64,000 bases of DNA from Natranaeroarchaeum aerophilus (GTDB lineage: Archaea; Halobacteriota; Halobacteria; Halobacteriales; Natronoarchaeaceae). The first letter of the stretch is position 1; each line of letters starts with the position of its first letter. The position numbers and the translations under genes are program-made. Of the stretch, positions 1 to 7,879 are shown in pieces. The stretch spans positions 248,001 to 312,000 of the forward strand of contig NZ_JAKRVY010000001.1 of NCBI RefSeq assembly GCF_023638055.1, written 5' to 3'. Below the pieces are notes generated by a model that saw only the letters and a program-made list of their open reading frames with translations, was not told where the DNA came from and made no database searches.

Positions 1-1
1 A

Positions 2-238
2 ACGGTCGGCGGACTAGAGGACGGCTTCTACATTGAGGACAATGGGCCAGGGATTCCGGAAGACGACGATGAAACCGTGTTTGAGGTGGGATATTCAACG
101 AATTCCGAGGGTACCGGATTTGGACTGAGTATCGTGCAACAAATTGTTGAGGCCCACGATTGGAACATACGCGTTACTACTCGCTCGGGTGGTGGCGCGC
201 GCTTCGAGATCGCGGGTGTTGAGTTCATTACCGAATAA
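2..238 (+). CDS. Histidine kinase, C-terminal ATPase fragment (5' end outside window)
   Basis: The open frame runs in from the window edge and ends at TAA. It carries the end of a GHKL ATPase domain: an N-D-N-G-P-G-I G1-type box, then G-T-G-F-G-L-S (G2 box), then the V-Q-Q-I-V-E-A-H helix and a closing G-G-A-R-F-E-I strand. This matches the C-terminus of haloarchaeal PAS/GAF-type sensor histidine kinases, which autophosphorylate a His and pass phosphate to a response regulator. The sensor and His-containing parts lie upstream of the window, so the stimulus is unknown. Confidence 0.9.
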   Translation, partial: TVGGLEDGFYIEDNGPGIPEDDDETVFEVGYSTNSEGTGFGLSIVQQIVEAHDWNIRVTTRSGGGARFEIAGVEFITE

Positions 239-437
239 TTGGCTCTGTTGAAATCCGATTAGTTCGATACCCTTACCGCTGAAACAGCTGTTGGGCAGGA
301 CTGGAAACTGTGCGGTGAGTTCAATAGTGAGATGCTGGAAGAAGCAAGTCATTATCAAATAAAACAAACGCCAAAACGCGTATCAGAACCGAAAACAGGG
401 GTGTCCACAGTTGGGCTCACACCGGTACAAATCTATA

Positions 438-653
438 TCATCGGTCTTTGAATTCCACTGTGTGACCATTGTTCAGGAGTGCTTCAACAAGGTCGTCGTC
501 GGGTCTGATTTTGAATTCTTTGAACGAGTTCTCCGGGGTTTCTGTCGAATACAGCTCTGAGTCGATATTCTCTGGAATCTCGTTCTGATGGGTATCCTCT
601 TGAACGATAACCAGTTGACTGGGAACTTGTTTGGAGCTGTTACTTTCCGTCAT
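438..653 (-). CDS. Small acidic hypothetical protein (71 aa)
   Basis: A 71-residue acidic soluble ORF with an ATG start and no membrane segment. The N-terminal half is Ser/Gln/Glu-rich and looks disordered; the C-terminal 25 residues (E-F-K-I-R-P-D-D-D-L-V-E-A-L-L-N) could form a short strand plus helix, as in small haloarchaeal regulatory or antitoxin-like proteins. I do not recognise the family. It sits alone in an AT-richer stretch between the kinase tail and the HalOD1 gene, with no toxin-like partner beside it. Acidic composition is the main support. Confidence 0.5.
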   Translation of the reverse strand: MTESNSSKQVPSQLVIVQEDTHQNEIPENIDSELYSTETPENSFKEFKIRPDDDLVEALLNNGHTVEFKDR

Positions 654-970
654 CTGGATATATTCCGTTTAAACTATTAGATTATTTGCCTTCCGATTCC
701 TATTTCCGTTGAGGTGGCTATTTGGTGAGGTTGATCTCCGTGAAGGGAATCTGGTAGTGACTGGAGAAGTTTTCCCTTGTTCATAATCGGGACACACTTC
801 GGATTAGTGGCCCAAGCCAGTAAATTGAGGGAATGATGGTTGTGTGACTCTATAAAACCTATATAAGTTGTCACAACCCGAGTGCTAAATATAGAGGTTC
901 TACTCAGCAGTCAGTCGGTGTTGATTTCGTATATTCCCAGGTGAATCAACCGGTCGGTATATGTGTGTAC
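654..970. other. Gene-poor AT-rich gap
   Basis: No convincing gene. A 65-codon minus-strand frame (677-874) lacks the acidic composition of its neighbours. The stretch around 850-895 has two TATA-like runs (ctataaaac and ctatataag) that could serve as promoters. Nothing else is seen. Confidence 0.4.
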
Positions 971-1258
971 TTAGCGGTGTGACTCAATCTCGATCACAGG
1001 ATTTCCATGCTCGTCGGCATCGATAGTGACCGTTGTTGTATCTGCCTCAAACCGGAGGGTCATGTTCAGGTGTTCGTCTTGAAATAACCCATCAAGCGCG
1101 TCAGGGTTGATATCATTGTTTATTATCCAATCCTGTTCAAGCACTCCCTCGTTATGTGCCAGCGCAACTGCGCTCACAACAGCCATACTCAACGATTCGC
1201 CTTCGTTCGGCTCATAGCGAAAATTCTCAGCCACGTTAGTCAATTCAGGTGCAGACAT
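971..1258 (-). CDS. HalOD1 output-domain protein
   Basis: About 95 residues. The centre reads S-M-A-V-V-S-A-V-A-L-A-H-N-E-G, followed by an I-N-P-D-A-L-D-G-L-F-type motif and a C-terminal beta stretch V-T-I-D-A-D-E-H-G-N-P-V-I. This is the pattern of the haloarchaeal output domain HalOD1, found alone or fused to receiver/PAS modules and assumed to act in signalling. The in-frame ATG seven codons upstream (1279) is an alternative start; I prefer M-S-A-P-E-L as the usual length. It lies downstream of the DUF7511-like and UPF0058 genes on the same strand, so co-regulation is plausible. Molecular activity is not known for this domain. Confidence 0.75.
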   Translation of the reverse strand: MSAPELTNVAENFRYEPNEGESLSMAVVSAVALAHNEGVLEQDWIINNDINPDALDGLFQDEHLNMTLRFEADTTTVTIDADEHGNPVIEIESHR

Positions 1259-1369
1259 AATAGCCGTTGGCACCACCACTTCTCTAACCGATAACTCACG
1301 TACCCGATTGCGTGTACGATTCCGGTTTCCGAACGGGGGGATCGCAGAAACTCAGCTATCCACTGCTCA

Positions 1370-1549
1370 TTATTGATTCTGCGCCAAAGGCGAGTAATCA
1401 CCCTCTTTGGCAAGAATCCACATCGTTTCGAGCTCTTCGTCGGTAGCATCCGATGGATAAAGTATGCACTCGTTGGTCGAGCTTAGATTATCTATTATAA
1501 TCGCACTTAGTTCACCACGGTCAGATACTCTTTCACCAGTGAAAATCAT
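1370..1549 (-). CDS. DUF7511-like small protein, translationally coupled to UPF0058 gene
   Basis: A 59-residue product with the motif N-E-C-I-L-Y-P-S-D-A-T-D-E-E-L-E-T-M-W-I followed by A-K-E-G-D-Y, which I recall as typical of the haloarchaeal DUF7511 family (not checked). The start is set by overlap: the ATG at 1549 shares ATGA with the stop of the UPF0058 gene, indicating translational coupling. A longer frame to 1597 exists but its extra residues are basic and would overlap UPF0058 further. Function unknown. Confidence 0.7.
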   Translation of the reverse strand: MIFTGERVSDRGELSAIIIDNLSSTNECILYPSDATDEELETMWILAKEGDYSPLAQNQ

Positions 1550-1815
1550 ATTTCGGAAGGAAGTGTGTAGTCTGGTGGTGGATGTGTTTGAACGCATTGT
1601 TCGAAACCGTTCAGTAGCAGGTCAATTGCGTTCTTGTGTCCGTCCTTCTGGCGATGGATATGGGACGGGCGAATCGGTTGTGCATCGTAGGGCTCAAATG
1701 CACCGTATGGCACGTTATCCTCCTGTTCGAGGTACTGACGCATTTCGAGCAGTAGCGCGTGAAGGTAGATGAGTTCTTGGATCCTCACAGTATGAGATGC
1801 CACACCATCTCCCAT
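1546..1815 (-). CDS. UPF0058 family protein
   Basis: An 89-residue soluble protein beginning M-G-D-G-V-A-S-H-T-V-R-I-Q-E-L-I-Y-L-H. Such I-Q-E-L-I-x-L-H starts, plus a later R-P-S-H-I-H-R-Q-K-D-G-H-K-N-A-I block, are characteristic of the UPF0058 family, helical proteins found in many copies in haloarchaea. A regulatory or metal-related role has been guessed for the family, but no activity is established. Its stop overlaps the DUF7511-like start, and it begins two bases after the stop of the upstream 67-residue ORF, so it sits inside a tight minus-strand operon. Confidence 0.85.
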   Translation of the reverse strand: MGDGVASHTVRIQELIYLHALLLEMRQYLEQEDNVPYGAFEPYDAQPIRPSHIHRQKDGHKNAIDLLLNGFEQCVQTHPPPDYTLPSEI

Positions 1816-1817
1816 AA

Positions 1818-2021
1818 CTATTGTTGCAGTATAACCTGCATAGTGATTTTTTCAATAGGATTTGTGGCGACAATATCGGCGACGCTCTCCGTTTCGCAGT
1901 CTCTTATTGCATGGAGATCTCTTGGTGGCTCCGATAACTCCCTGCCCTGTAACCAACGCAAAAAAGGCAATTGTCGCTCTGCCGAATACAGACACAACAT
2001 CATAGACTGGATGATCTGCAA
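1818..2021 (-). CDS. Possible small protein (67 aa) upstream of UPF0058
   Basis: This ORF ends two bases before the UPF0058 start and begins ten bases after the zinc-ribbon stop, so it fits an operon of very closely packed genes. The C-terminal half is acidic and helical (R-D-C-E-T-E-S-V-A-D-I-V-A-T-N-P-I-E-K-I). An overlapping minus-strand frame (1852-2049) is basic and less protein-like. I do not recognise the family. Spacing is the main argument; coding status is uncertain. Confidence 0.4.
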   Translation of the reverse strand: MQIIQSMMLCLYSAERQLPFLRWLQGRELSEPPRDLHAIRDCETESVADIVATNPIEKITMQVILQQ

Positions 2022-2030
2022 ATATCGTTC

Positions 2031-2180
2031 TCACTGAAACGTGTAGCAAGCAATTTCAACTGAGCCACACTCGGTGCACTTATTTGTATCTGAATCACCT
2101 GTTGCACCACAGTTCCGACACTCATAGAGGGTTTCACCGTTGCCATTACCTGCTTGGCGGATGATTTTGAGCAACCCCAT
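2031..2180 (-). CDS. Small zinc-ribbon protein
   Basis: A 49-residue protein from the ATG at 2180. After an N-terminal helix (M-G-L-L-K-I-I-R-Q-A) it has C-R-N-C-G and C-T-E-C-G, a four-Cys zinc ribbon separated by 15 residues, and ends C-Y-T-F-Q. Such mini-ribbons are common in haloarchaea and may mediate protein or nucleic-acid contacts. A longer frame to 2237 adds residues rich in Asn, Cys and Gly that do not look haloarchaeal, hence the internal start. It heads the small-gene run that continues to UPF0058. Confidence 0.65.
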   Translation of the reverse strand: MGLLKIIRQAGNGNGETLYECRNCGATGDSDTNKCTECGSVEIACYTFQ

Positions 2181-2606
2181 TGAGTTGTTTATTCCACAGC
2201 AATACCCATTAAGGTTCGTGAATAAACCAACCCCCAATTAAACGCGGGTTCTATTCGTTCCATCACCTCTATCGACTAATCCAACAGATCTGATCTGAAT
2301 CCGTTACCTGTGCAAGACTCGCGCTATACCTCTTGCATACCAGTATAGATACTATTCCATCTGTCAACGTCCTCACCGAACAGTTCGCAGGTTCCTTCTG
2401 ACGGCTGATCCACCGAAGATCGGATACAAAAATGAAGGAAGAAAACATATCGTTCACGGGTGACAGCGATATTTGGATCTCCGACAGTTTATCTCCAGAC
2501 ACAGAATAGCCACTATACAGGCTAATAATGAATGATTCCCGGGTATTGGCGGCAGCGCGACCCCGGGATACGGCACCTTTGTTTAACGAGCGTTTTACGC
2601 TGTTAA
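2181..2606. other. Intergenic region between ferredoxin and zinc-ribbon genes
   Basis: No gene is supported. It holds the 3' flank of the ferredoxin gene with a stem-loop (see 2537-2568) and the upstream flank of the zinc-ribbon gene. Long minus-strand frames crossing it are basic and overlap the ferredoxin gene, so I treat them as chance. Confidence 0.5.
2537..2568 (-). terminator. Stem-loop downstream of ferredoxin gene
   Basis: The inverted repeat tcccgggt / accccggga, with one extra C, encloses a 15-base GC-rich loop about 40 bases after the ferredoxin stop. On the minus strand it is followed by AT-rich sequence (tcattcattattagc). It could end the ferredoxin transcript or protect its 3' end. 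Confidence 0.45.
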
Positions 2607-2996
2607 TTAGATGACGCGGTTCTGCAGGTAATCGAGGTGTTTCGCGTTGTAGACGATCTTGACTTCCTCGGCGTCGGGGCTGCCGATACAGGTCAGGCGA
2701 ACGCCTTTCTCTTCGACTTCCTCGTCGCTGAGGATCTGCTGCATGTCCATGTCGATTTCGCCTTCGAAGACGATCGCTGCGCAGTTCGCACAGGCACCGG
2801 CGCGACACGAGAAGGGCCAGTCGTAGCCCTGCGCCTCGGCGGCTTCGAGAATGTACTCGCCTTCGTTCACTTCGAGGGAGCCGTAGTCCTCGGCGTCGAG
2901 GCCAGCGTCGGCAGCCTGATCGAAGAGGTCGTCGTCGTCCATGTCCCAGCCCTGGTCGTCCAGCACTTCGTAATTGAGGTATTCTACAGTGGGCAT
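2607..2996 (-). CDS. fdx: 2Fe-2S ferredoxin, haloarchaeal plant-type
   Basis: 129 residues, the exact length of the well-known haloarchaeal ferredoxin. The N-terminal [10 protein letters not shown] and the acidic insertion (D-M-D-D-D-D-L-F-D) are family hallmarks. The cluster ligands are in C-R-A-G-A-C-A-N-C (three Cys) and L-T-C-I-G-S (fourth Cys). Cytosolic, it carries electrons to and from 2-oxoacid:ferredoxin oxidoreductases and nitrite/nitrate reductases in this group. It is monocistronic, with a stem-loop 3' of the gene. Confidence 0.97.
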   Translation of the reverse strand: MPTVEYLNYEVLDDQGWDMDDDDLFDQAADAGLDAEDYGSLEVNEGEYILEAAEAQGYDWPFSCRAGACANCAAIVFEGEIDMDMQQILSDEEVEEKGVRLTCIGSPDAEEVKIVYNAKHLDYLQNRVI

Positions 2997-3110
2997 CAGG
3001 CTGACATTCGCGGTCCTAACGGTTAGAAGTTATTGTTTTCCGCCGCCGACCGAACGTCCGGAAATAGCCCGCAAGAATACGGTAACACCCCATACACGAG
3101 TCGGTAGATT

Positions 3111-4286
3111 TTAAAAAGGGAACACCGGTACGAACCGGAAGACGAGATACGCACCGATCGTCGAAATGGCGGGGACGAGGTTCTGGAGCAAAATCACTCG
3201 ACCGGTCGTTCCAGGATCGAACAGATCGCCCGCGCTCGGGATGTCCTCGGGCTCTTCCTCGCCGATATCGGGCAGTTCCTCGCCCTCTTTATCGGCTGAC
3301 AGCGCTCCCACGGAGACGGTCGCCTCTTTTTCCCCCCGGACCCCTTCCCGGACGCCGACCGTCCGGGTCGCACGCCCCCAGCCGAGTCCCACGATGCCCA
3401 TCGTCGCGATGACGACGAAACTCGCGGGGATACCTAGCGCCGACAGCGCGACGACGATGAAGGAACTGACGGTCGCAATGACGATCGCGGCCGTCAGCGG
3501 GAGATGGGTGATATCGTTGCCCAGTGTCTCCATCGTCCGGCGACCGATCGTGAACGCACCGATCCCGACTGCAACGCTGCCGATAATGATCCCTGTGTTC
3601 ATCTCTAGATCACCGCTGCCGACCAGCGGAGCGATCGCGTTGGCGATGTTACTCGTCCCCGAGCTAAACGCCATCAGACAGCCGATCGCGATGACGATCC
3701 CGGCACCGAACAGCTCGCGTCTCGTGGACTCCTCGCTGATTGTCACCCGTGGGATCCGTCTCGAGGTGTCGATAATAAACAACTCGTTGTCGCTGCGCTG
3801 GATGTTGATCCAGGCGTTAATCCGCGGGTAGAAGTACCGACCGATCACTCCACAGACCCAGAAGCCGATCAGCGGTGCGACCAGCCACCAGGTAACGATC
3901 GTCCCGAGTTCCGCCCAGTTGAGCGTGCCACTCGCCGACCCCAGCGCCGCGATCGCGCCGACGGTCGTCATCGACGTCGACGCGGGGACGCCGAAGAAGT
4001 TCCCGATAAACAGCGCGAACCCGATAAAGAACAGCACGGTAATACTGGTTTGCAGGGTGAACACGCCCGGATCGATCAGCCCTTCACTCAGCGTGTCGAC
4101 GACCTCTCGACCGATCGTGAACGCGCCGACGAAGAAGAATACGGACATAAAGGCCGCCGCCGCGGTCTTCGTAATGACGTCGGCACCGACTGCCGGTCCG
4201 AACGCCGGGCCGGTCGTCGCTCCCCCGATATTGTAGCCGACGAAGATCGCTACGACGAGTCCGATCAGTAGTAGCGGTTCGATCAC
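3111..4286 (-). CDS. PiT-family inorganic phosphate transporter (copy 1)
   Basis: 391 residues with about ten hydrophobic helices in the inverted duplicated layout of PHO4/PiT permeases. The second repeat keeps the signature: S-S-G-T-S-N-I-A-N-A-I-A-P-L-V-G. The first repeat has Y-N-I-G-G-A-T-T-G-P-A-F-G-P-A-V-G where classical PiT proteins have G-A-N-D-V-A-N-A. A hydrophilic loop near residues 310-345 separates the last helices. PiT proteins cotransport phosphate with Na+ or H+. It is the last gene of a minus-strand set with the stress protein and a second PiT gene, with gaps of 73 and 38 bases. Substrate is assumed from family. Confidence 0.88.
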   Translation of the reverse strand: MIEPLLLIGLVVAIFVGYNIGGATTGPAFGPAVGADVITKTAAAAFMSVFFFVGAFTIGREVVDTLSEGLIDPGVFTLQTSITVLFFIGFALFIGNFFGVPASTSMTTVGAIAALGSASGTLNWAELGTIVTWWLVAPLIGFWVCGVIGRYFYPRINAWINIQRSDNELFIIDTSRRIPRVTISEESTRRELFGAGIVIAIGCLMAFSSGTSNIANAIAPLVGSGDLEMNTGIIIGSVAVGIGAFTIGRRTMETLGNDITHLPLTAAIVIATVSSFIVVALSALGIPASFVVIATMGIVGLGWGRATRTVGVREGVRGEKEATVSVGALSADKEGEELPDIGEEEPEDIPSAGDLFDPGTTGRVILLQNLVPAISTIGAYLVFRFVPVFPF

Positions 4287-4359
4287 GAATATCTAGATAG
4301 TAACTACCGACTTAACGCGTTGGATATCGGCCTAACGCCGATGCGGCTTCCCGGCCCAA

Positions 4360-4788
4360 CTACCGAACGAGTACCACGGGAACCGTCGCCCGCTTCGATA
4401 CCGTTTCGGCGACGTTCCCGACGAGAAACCGATGTGACACGCGGCTCCAGTCCGCCCCGTGAGCGCCGAGCACGATCGTGTCATACTTTTCCGCCCGGTT
4501 GAGGATGTTTTTGGCTGGATGCCCGATCCCGACTACCGTTTCGATATTCCGATCCCGGTCGTTTGCGAGCCTGTTCGCTCGTTCGAAGACCGGTTCAGCG
4601 CGTTCCGCAGCGGCTTTCTCGATATCGTCTTCCAGTGCCAGTGCCGTGGCATCTCCCATCATCATCGACGGTACGCCGACGACGTGGAGAACGGTTATTT
4701 CGGCGTCTGGGTAGTTCTCAAACGCGTATTTGAGTGCATCTTCGGCGTGTTCAGAGTCGTCCATCGGGACGAGAACTCGTGAGACCAT
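4360..4788 (-). CDS. Universal stress protein (UspA family)
   Basis: 142 residues starting M-V-S-R-V-L-V-P-M-D-D-S-E-H-A-E, the first strand and Asp of the Usp fold. The C-terminal nucleotide-binding region is G-A-H-G-A-D followed by L-V-G-N-V-A-E-T-V, close to the G-x2-G-x9-G-S/T motif of ATP-binding Usps. Small cytosolic Usp proteins often accompany transporters and are thought to sense nucleotide state. Placed between two PiT genes in the same direction, it may adjust phosphate transport; that link is inferred from position. Confidence 0.92.
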   Translation of the reverse strand: MVSRVLVPMDDSEHAEDALKYAFENYPDAEITVLHVVGVPSMMMGDATALALEDDIEKAAAERAEPVFERANRLANDRDRNIETVVGIGHPAKNILNRAEKYDTIVLGAHGADWSRVSHRFLVGNVAETVSKRATVPVVLVR

Positions 4789-4826
4789 AGGATGGGCTAC
4801 GACGGGGACTTACCTAAGGCTCCGGT

Positions 4827-6008
4827 CTAGACGACGCCCGGAAAGAGCACGAAGAAGCCGTAGGCAAGTCCGGTCGACATCGACGGGCCGATAATCCACA
4901 TCGAGATGTATTTAATGATGGCTCGTGGGTTGAATAGATCGCCAGCGTTGAGAACTTCGTCCGGCTCCGCCTCGCCGATCGGTGCAGACTTGTTGCGCGG
5001 CTGATCGGCAGTAATCGCTCCGGGTGCTATTTCTTGATCTCCCACGTCACGGCGCACTGCGTCGCTGACCGTTATCGGCCGAGTCGCGCGCCCCCAGCCG
5101 ATGCCGACGATGGTCATGACCGTCGCCATCACGAGGCTGATTGGAATCCCGAGCCAGGACAGCACTGTCGTGATTGTCGATGCTGTCAACATGACAAACA
5201 GAGCGGCGAGTAACGGGATATCGCTCAGTTCGCCGCCGACCGACTCCATTGTTCGGCGAGCGATCGTGAACGCACCGATGCCGATCGCCAGCGTGGCGAT
5301 GATGATGGCAGTGTCGTCGGTGAGGCCGCCAGCCGTCCCCACGAGCGGTGCTGCGGCGTTCGGAACGTTACTCGCTCCTGCGCTAAACGCCATGTAACAT
5401 GCGATAACGAAGACGACAGCCGTACTCACAACCTCCGACCGCGTCGTGTTCGGTCCGAGGGTTGGTTTCGGAACGGATCCTCTTCGGTCGAACACGAGGA
5501 GCGGTCCAGCCGATTTCTCGATATCGACCCGCTGATTGATCGCTGGATACAGATATCGCCCGATAACACCGCCGATCCAGAACCCGATGATCGGCGTCAC
5601 AAACCACCACGAGATAATCTCGGCGATCAGCGCGTAGTTGAGCGTATTTGTTGCGAGCCCGAGTCCCGCGATCGCACCGACGGTCGTCATGGAGGTTGGG
5701 ACGGGAACGCCGAAGACGTTCGCCACGAGGATCCCAAGGCCGATAAAAAAGAGGATCGCGACACCTGCGGCCAGTGGAATGCCGCCTTCGAGCGTGATGA
5801 TTCCCTCACTCAGCGTTCCAAGAACGTTACGGCCAACTGTCCACCCACCGAGGAAGACGAAAAACGTCATGAGTACCGCAGCGGTCGCTTTACTTACTAC
5901 TCCGGCACCGACGGGCGGCCCCCACGCGATCCCCGTCGAGGAACCGCCGATGTTGAAGCCGACGAATATAGAAGCGACGACTCCGATCAGCAGAATCGTT
6001 TCTACCAT
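4827..6008 (-). CDS. PiT-family inorganic phosphate transporter (copy 2)
   Basis: 393 residues from M-V-E-T-I-L-L-I-G-V, a polytopic PHO4-fold membrane protein. Repeat 1 reads F-N-I-G-G-S-S-T-G-I-A-W-G-P-P-V-G and repeat 2 reads F-S-A-G-A-S-N-V-P-N-A-A-A-P-L-V-G, so the usual Asn-Asp pair is replaced in repeat 1, as in copy 1. The frame is open 30 codons further upstream, but those residues are basic and hydrophilic, so the internal ATG giving a standard N-terminal helix is chosen. It heads the minus-strand set with usp and copy 1 and is divergent from hisA across 155 bases. Confidence 0.87.
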   Translation of the reverse strand: MVETILLIGVVASIFVGFNIGGSSTGIAWGPPVGAGVVSKATAAVLMTFFVFLGGWTVGRNVLGTLSEGIITLEGGIPLAAGVAILFFIGLGILVANVFGVPVPTSMTTVGAIAGLGLATNTLNYALIAEIISWWFVTPIIGFWIGGVIGRYLYPAINQRVDIEKSAGPLLVFDRRGSVPKPTLGPNTTRSEVVSTAVVFVIACYMAFSAGASNVPNAAAPLVGTAGGLTDDTAIIIATLAIGIGAFTIARRTMESVGGELSDIPLLAALFVMLTASTITTVLSWLGIPISLVMATVMTIVGIGWGRATRPITVSDAVRRDVGDQEIAPGAITADQPRNKSAPIGEAEPDEVLNAGDLFNPRAIIKYISMWIIGPSMSTGLAYGFFVLFPGVV

Positions 6009-6163
6009 TGACAAAACATACGAGAAAGATATGGAAATATGTATCGTAGTGTACTGATACCGTCGCGAGTGCCGGTCCCGACTGTGGACCTCCCTCATAC
6101 TCTGACGTTGCTGCCCTTTCTCGCTTCGGTGGGTTTAGGCGCTCCCCGGTCTACCCCCCACGT

Positions 6164-6892
6164 ATGAGTGCATTTCCCGAGTTCGAGGTCGTCCCCGCGG
6201 TCGACCTGCAGGACGGCGAGGTCGTCCAGCTGGTACAGGGCGAGCGCGGCACCGAGAAACGCTATGGTGATCCTGTCGAGGCTGCCGAGCGCTGGATCGA
6301 TCAGGGCGCGGCGACGCTCCACCTCGTCGATCTGGACGGCGCGTTCGAGGGCGAGCGCGCGAACGCCGACGCCGTCGAGCGGATCGTCGAAGCCACGGAC
6401 GTCTCCCTGCAACTGGGCGGCGGGATTCGCACCGCCGCCGACGCAGCGGACCTGCTGGATCGGGGAATCGACCGGGTCATCATGGGAACTGCCGCGGTGA
6501 ACGACCCCGACCTCGTCGCCGAGATCAGCGCGGACTACCCCGGGAGCGTCGTCGTGAGCCTCGACGCGAAAGACGGCGAAGTCGTCGTCGAGGGCTGGAC
6601 CGAAGGGACGGGAATCAACCCTGCGGAGGCCGCCGCCCGGTACGAGGAACTGGGGGCGGGGGCGATCCTCTTTACCGACGTCGACGTCGAGGGGCGGCTC
6701 GAGGGCGTCCAGACCGAGCCGGTCAGGAAGGTGGTGGAGGCGGTCGACATCCCCGTGATCGCCAGCGGCGGCGTCGCCTCCATCGACGACATCCGCGACC
6801 TGCGCGCTGCGGGCGCGAGCGCTGTGGTCGTCGGGAGCGCGCTGTACGAAGGGGAGTTCACGCTCGAAGAGGCGCGAGCGGCCCTGGAGTAA
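6164..6892 (+). CDS. hisA: Phosphoribosylformimino-5-aminoimidazole carboxamide ribotide isomerase
   Basis: 242 residues, a (beta/alpha)8 barrel with the HisA start F-E-V-V-P-A-V-D-L-Q-D-G (Asp14 as one catalytic acid). The half-barrel phosphate sites are recognisable: L-Q-L-G-G-G-I-R and V-I-A-S-G-G-V-A-S. It performs the Amadori isomerisation of ProFAR to PRFAR, the fourth step of histidine synthesis. It is the first gene of a cluster with a small membrane protein, hisB and an ACT-domain regulator, all on the plus strand with short gaps. Confidence 0.96.
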   Translation: MSAFPEFEVVPAVDLQDGEVVQLVQGERGTEKRYGDPVEAAERWIDQGAATLHLVDLDGAFEGERANADAVERIVEATDVSLQLGGGIRTAADAADLLDRGIDRVIMGTAAVNDPDLVAEISADYPGSVVVSLDAKDGEVVVEGWTEGTGINPAEAAARYEELGAGAILFTDVDVEGRLEGVQTEPVRKVVEAVDIPVIASGGVASIDDIRDLRAAGASAVVVGSALYEGEFTLEEARAALE

Positions 6893-6937
6893 GGGGTCGG
6901 CGAACAAATTAAGTCGATTCCGTGATAGGTAGGGACG

Positions 6938-7225
6938 ATGACCCGTCTAGACCGACGGCCCTCCAGTTGGTCGAGTAGCGTCTCGCTGGCAATGGCGTAC
7001 GTCGTTCGCGGCCCCTACGTCGGGCTCTTTTTCGTCCTGCTCGCCGGCTGGGCGTTCCAGTGGTTCGGGACGATGATGATCGCGGGTGGAACAGCGCTCC
7101 CCGAGGCACTGTTCGGTGCTGCGCTCGTGGTAGCCGGGGGATTTTTGCTCTTTGCCGCGCTCGTCGCCACCGCGTATACGGTCGTCCGGGACGCCGTCGC
7201 CGCCGCAGAGACACAGGAACCATAG
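6938..7225 (+). CDS. Small two-helix membrane protein between hisA and hisB
   Basis: 95 residues with a basic, Ser-rich N-terminus and two hydrophobic segments (about residues 26-48 and 56-82). It lies 45 bases after hisA and 23 before hisB, so it is probably co-transcribed. No motif suggests a function and I do not recognise the family; similar small membrane proteins are often interspersed in haloarchaeal operons. Coding is supported by composition, the clean start and its fit between neighbours. Confidence 0.7.
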   Translation: MTRLDRRPSSWSSSVSLAMAYVVRGPYVGLFFVLLAGWAFQWFGTMMIAGGTALPEALFGAALVVAGGFLLFAALVATAYTVVRDAVAAAETQEP

Positions 7226-7248
7226 TGGTCGGGTGCGTTGTCGTCGGT

Positions 7249-7836
7249 ATGACCGACCGCGCCGCGGCAGTTACCCGCGAGACGGCCGAGACCGAGATCG
7301 ACGTCACCGTCGAGATCGACGGAGACGGCGACGCCGCCGTCGACACCGGAATCGGCTTCTTCGATCACATGCTCGAATCGTTCGCCAAACACGGCCTCTT
7401 CGATCTGACGGTCGAGTGTGACGGCGATCTGGAGATCGACGACCACCACACCGTCGAGGACGTCGCCATCGTGCTCGGCGAGGCGTTCGAGGAGGCGCTC
7501 GGCGACAAGCGCGGGATCGTCCGCTACGCCGACCGAACGGTGCCCCTCGACGAGGCCGTCGCCGGGGTCGTCGTCGACGTGAGCGGTCGCCCGCTCTTCC
7601 GATTCGAGGGCGAGTTCTCGCAGGCCTCGGTGGGCGGGATGACCAGCCACATGGCGAAACACTTCCTGCGCTCGTTGTCGATGAACGCCGGGCTCACCCT
7701 CCACGCCGAGGTGACTGGGGAGAACGCCCACCACGAGATCGAGGCACTGTTCAAGGCGACGGCACGCGCGCTCGACGACGCGACTCGGATCGACGAGCGA
7801 CGGAGCGACACGCCGAGCACGAAAGGCGAACTCTAG
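7249..7836 (+). CDS. hisB: Imidazoleglycerol-phosphate dehydratase
   Basis: 195 residues from [12 protein letters not shown]. Metal-binding motifs are intact: F-F-D-H-M-L near residue 38, D-D-H-H-T-V-E-D near residue 63, then S-H-M-A-K-H-F and [11 protein letters not shown]. The enzyme dehydrates imidazole glycerol phosphate to imidazole acetol phosphate in histidine synthesis and normally forms a Mn-containing 24-mer. The frame is open upstream, but that part is basic and overlaps the preceding gene, so the internal ATG is used. Confidence 0.96.
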   Translation: MTDRAAAVTRETAETEIDVTVEIDGDGDAAVDTGIGFFDHMLESFAKHGLFDLTVECDGDLEIDDHHTVEDVAIVLGEAFEEALGDKRGIVRYADRTVPLDEAVAGVVVDVSGRPLFRFEGEFSQASVGGMTSHMAKHFLRSLSMNAGLTLHAEVTGENAHHEIEALFKATARALDDATRIDERRSDTPSTKGEL

Positions 7837-7879
7837 TCCACTACCTAGAAGTGTCGGCCCCGCTACCCTGAAAACAAGG

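Noticed and set aside
239..300. ggctctgttgaaatcc resembling an IS6-type terminal repeat
   Set aside because: No matching inverted copy and no transposase nearby; one short match is not enough.
677..874. 65-codon minus-strand ORF
   Set aside because: Not acidic, no motif, no operon partner; TATA-like runs lie at its edge.
1852..2049. 65-codon minus-strand ORF overlapping the 67-aa candidate
   Set aside because: Basic composition and poor spacing to neighbours compared with 1818-2021.
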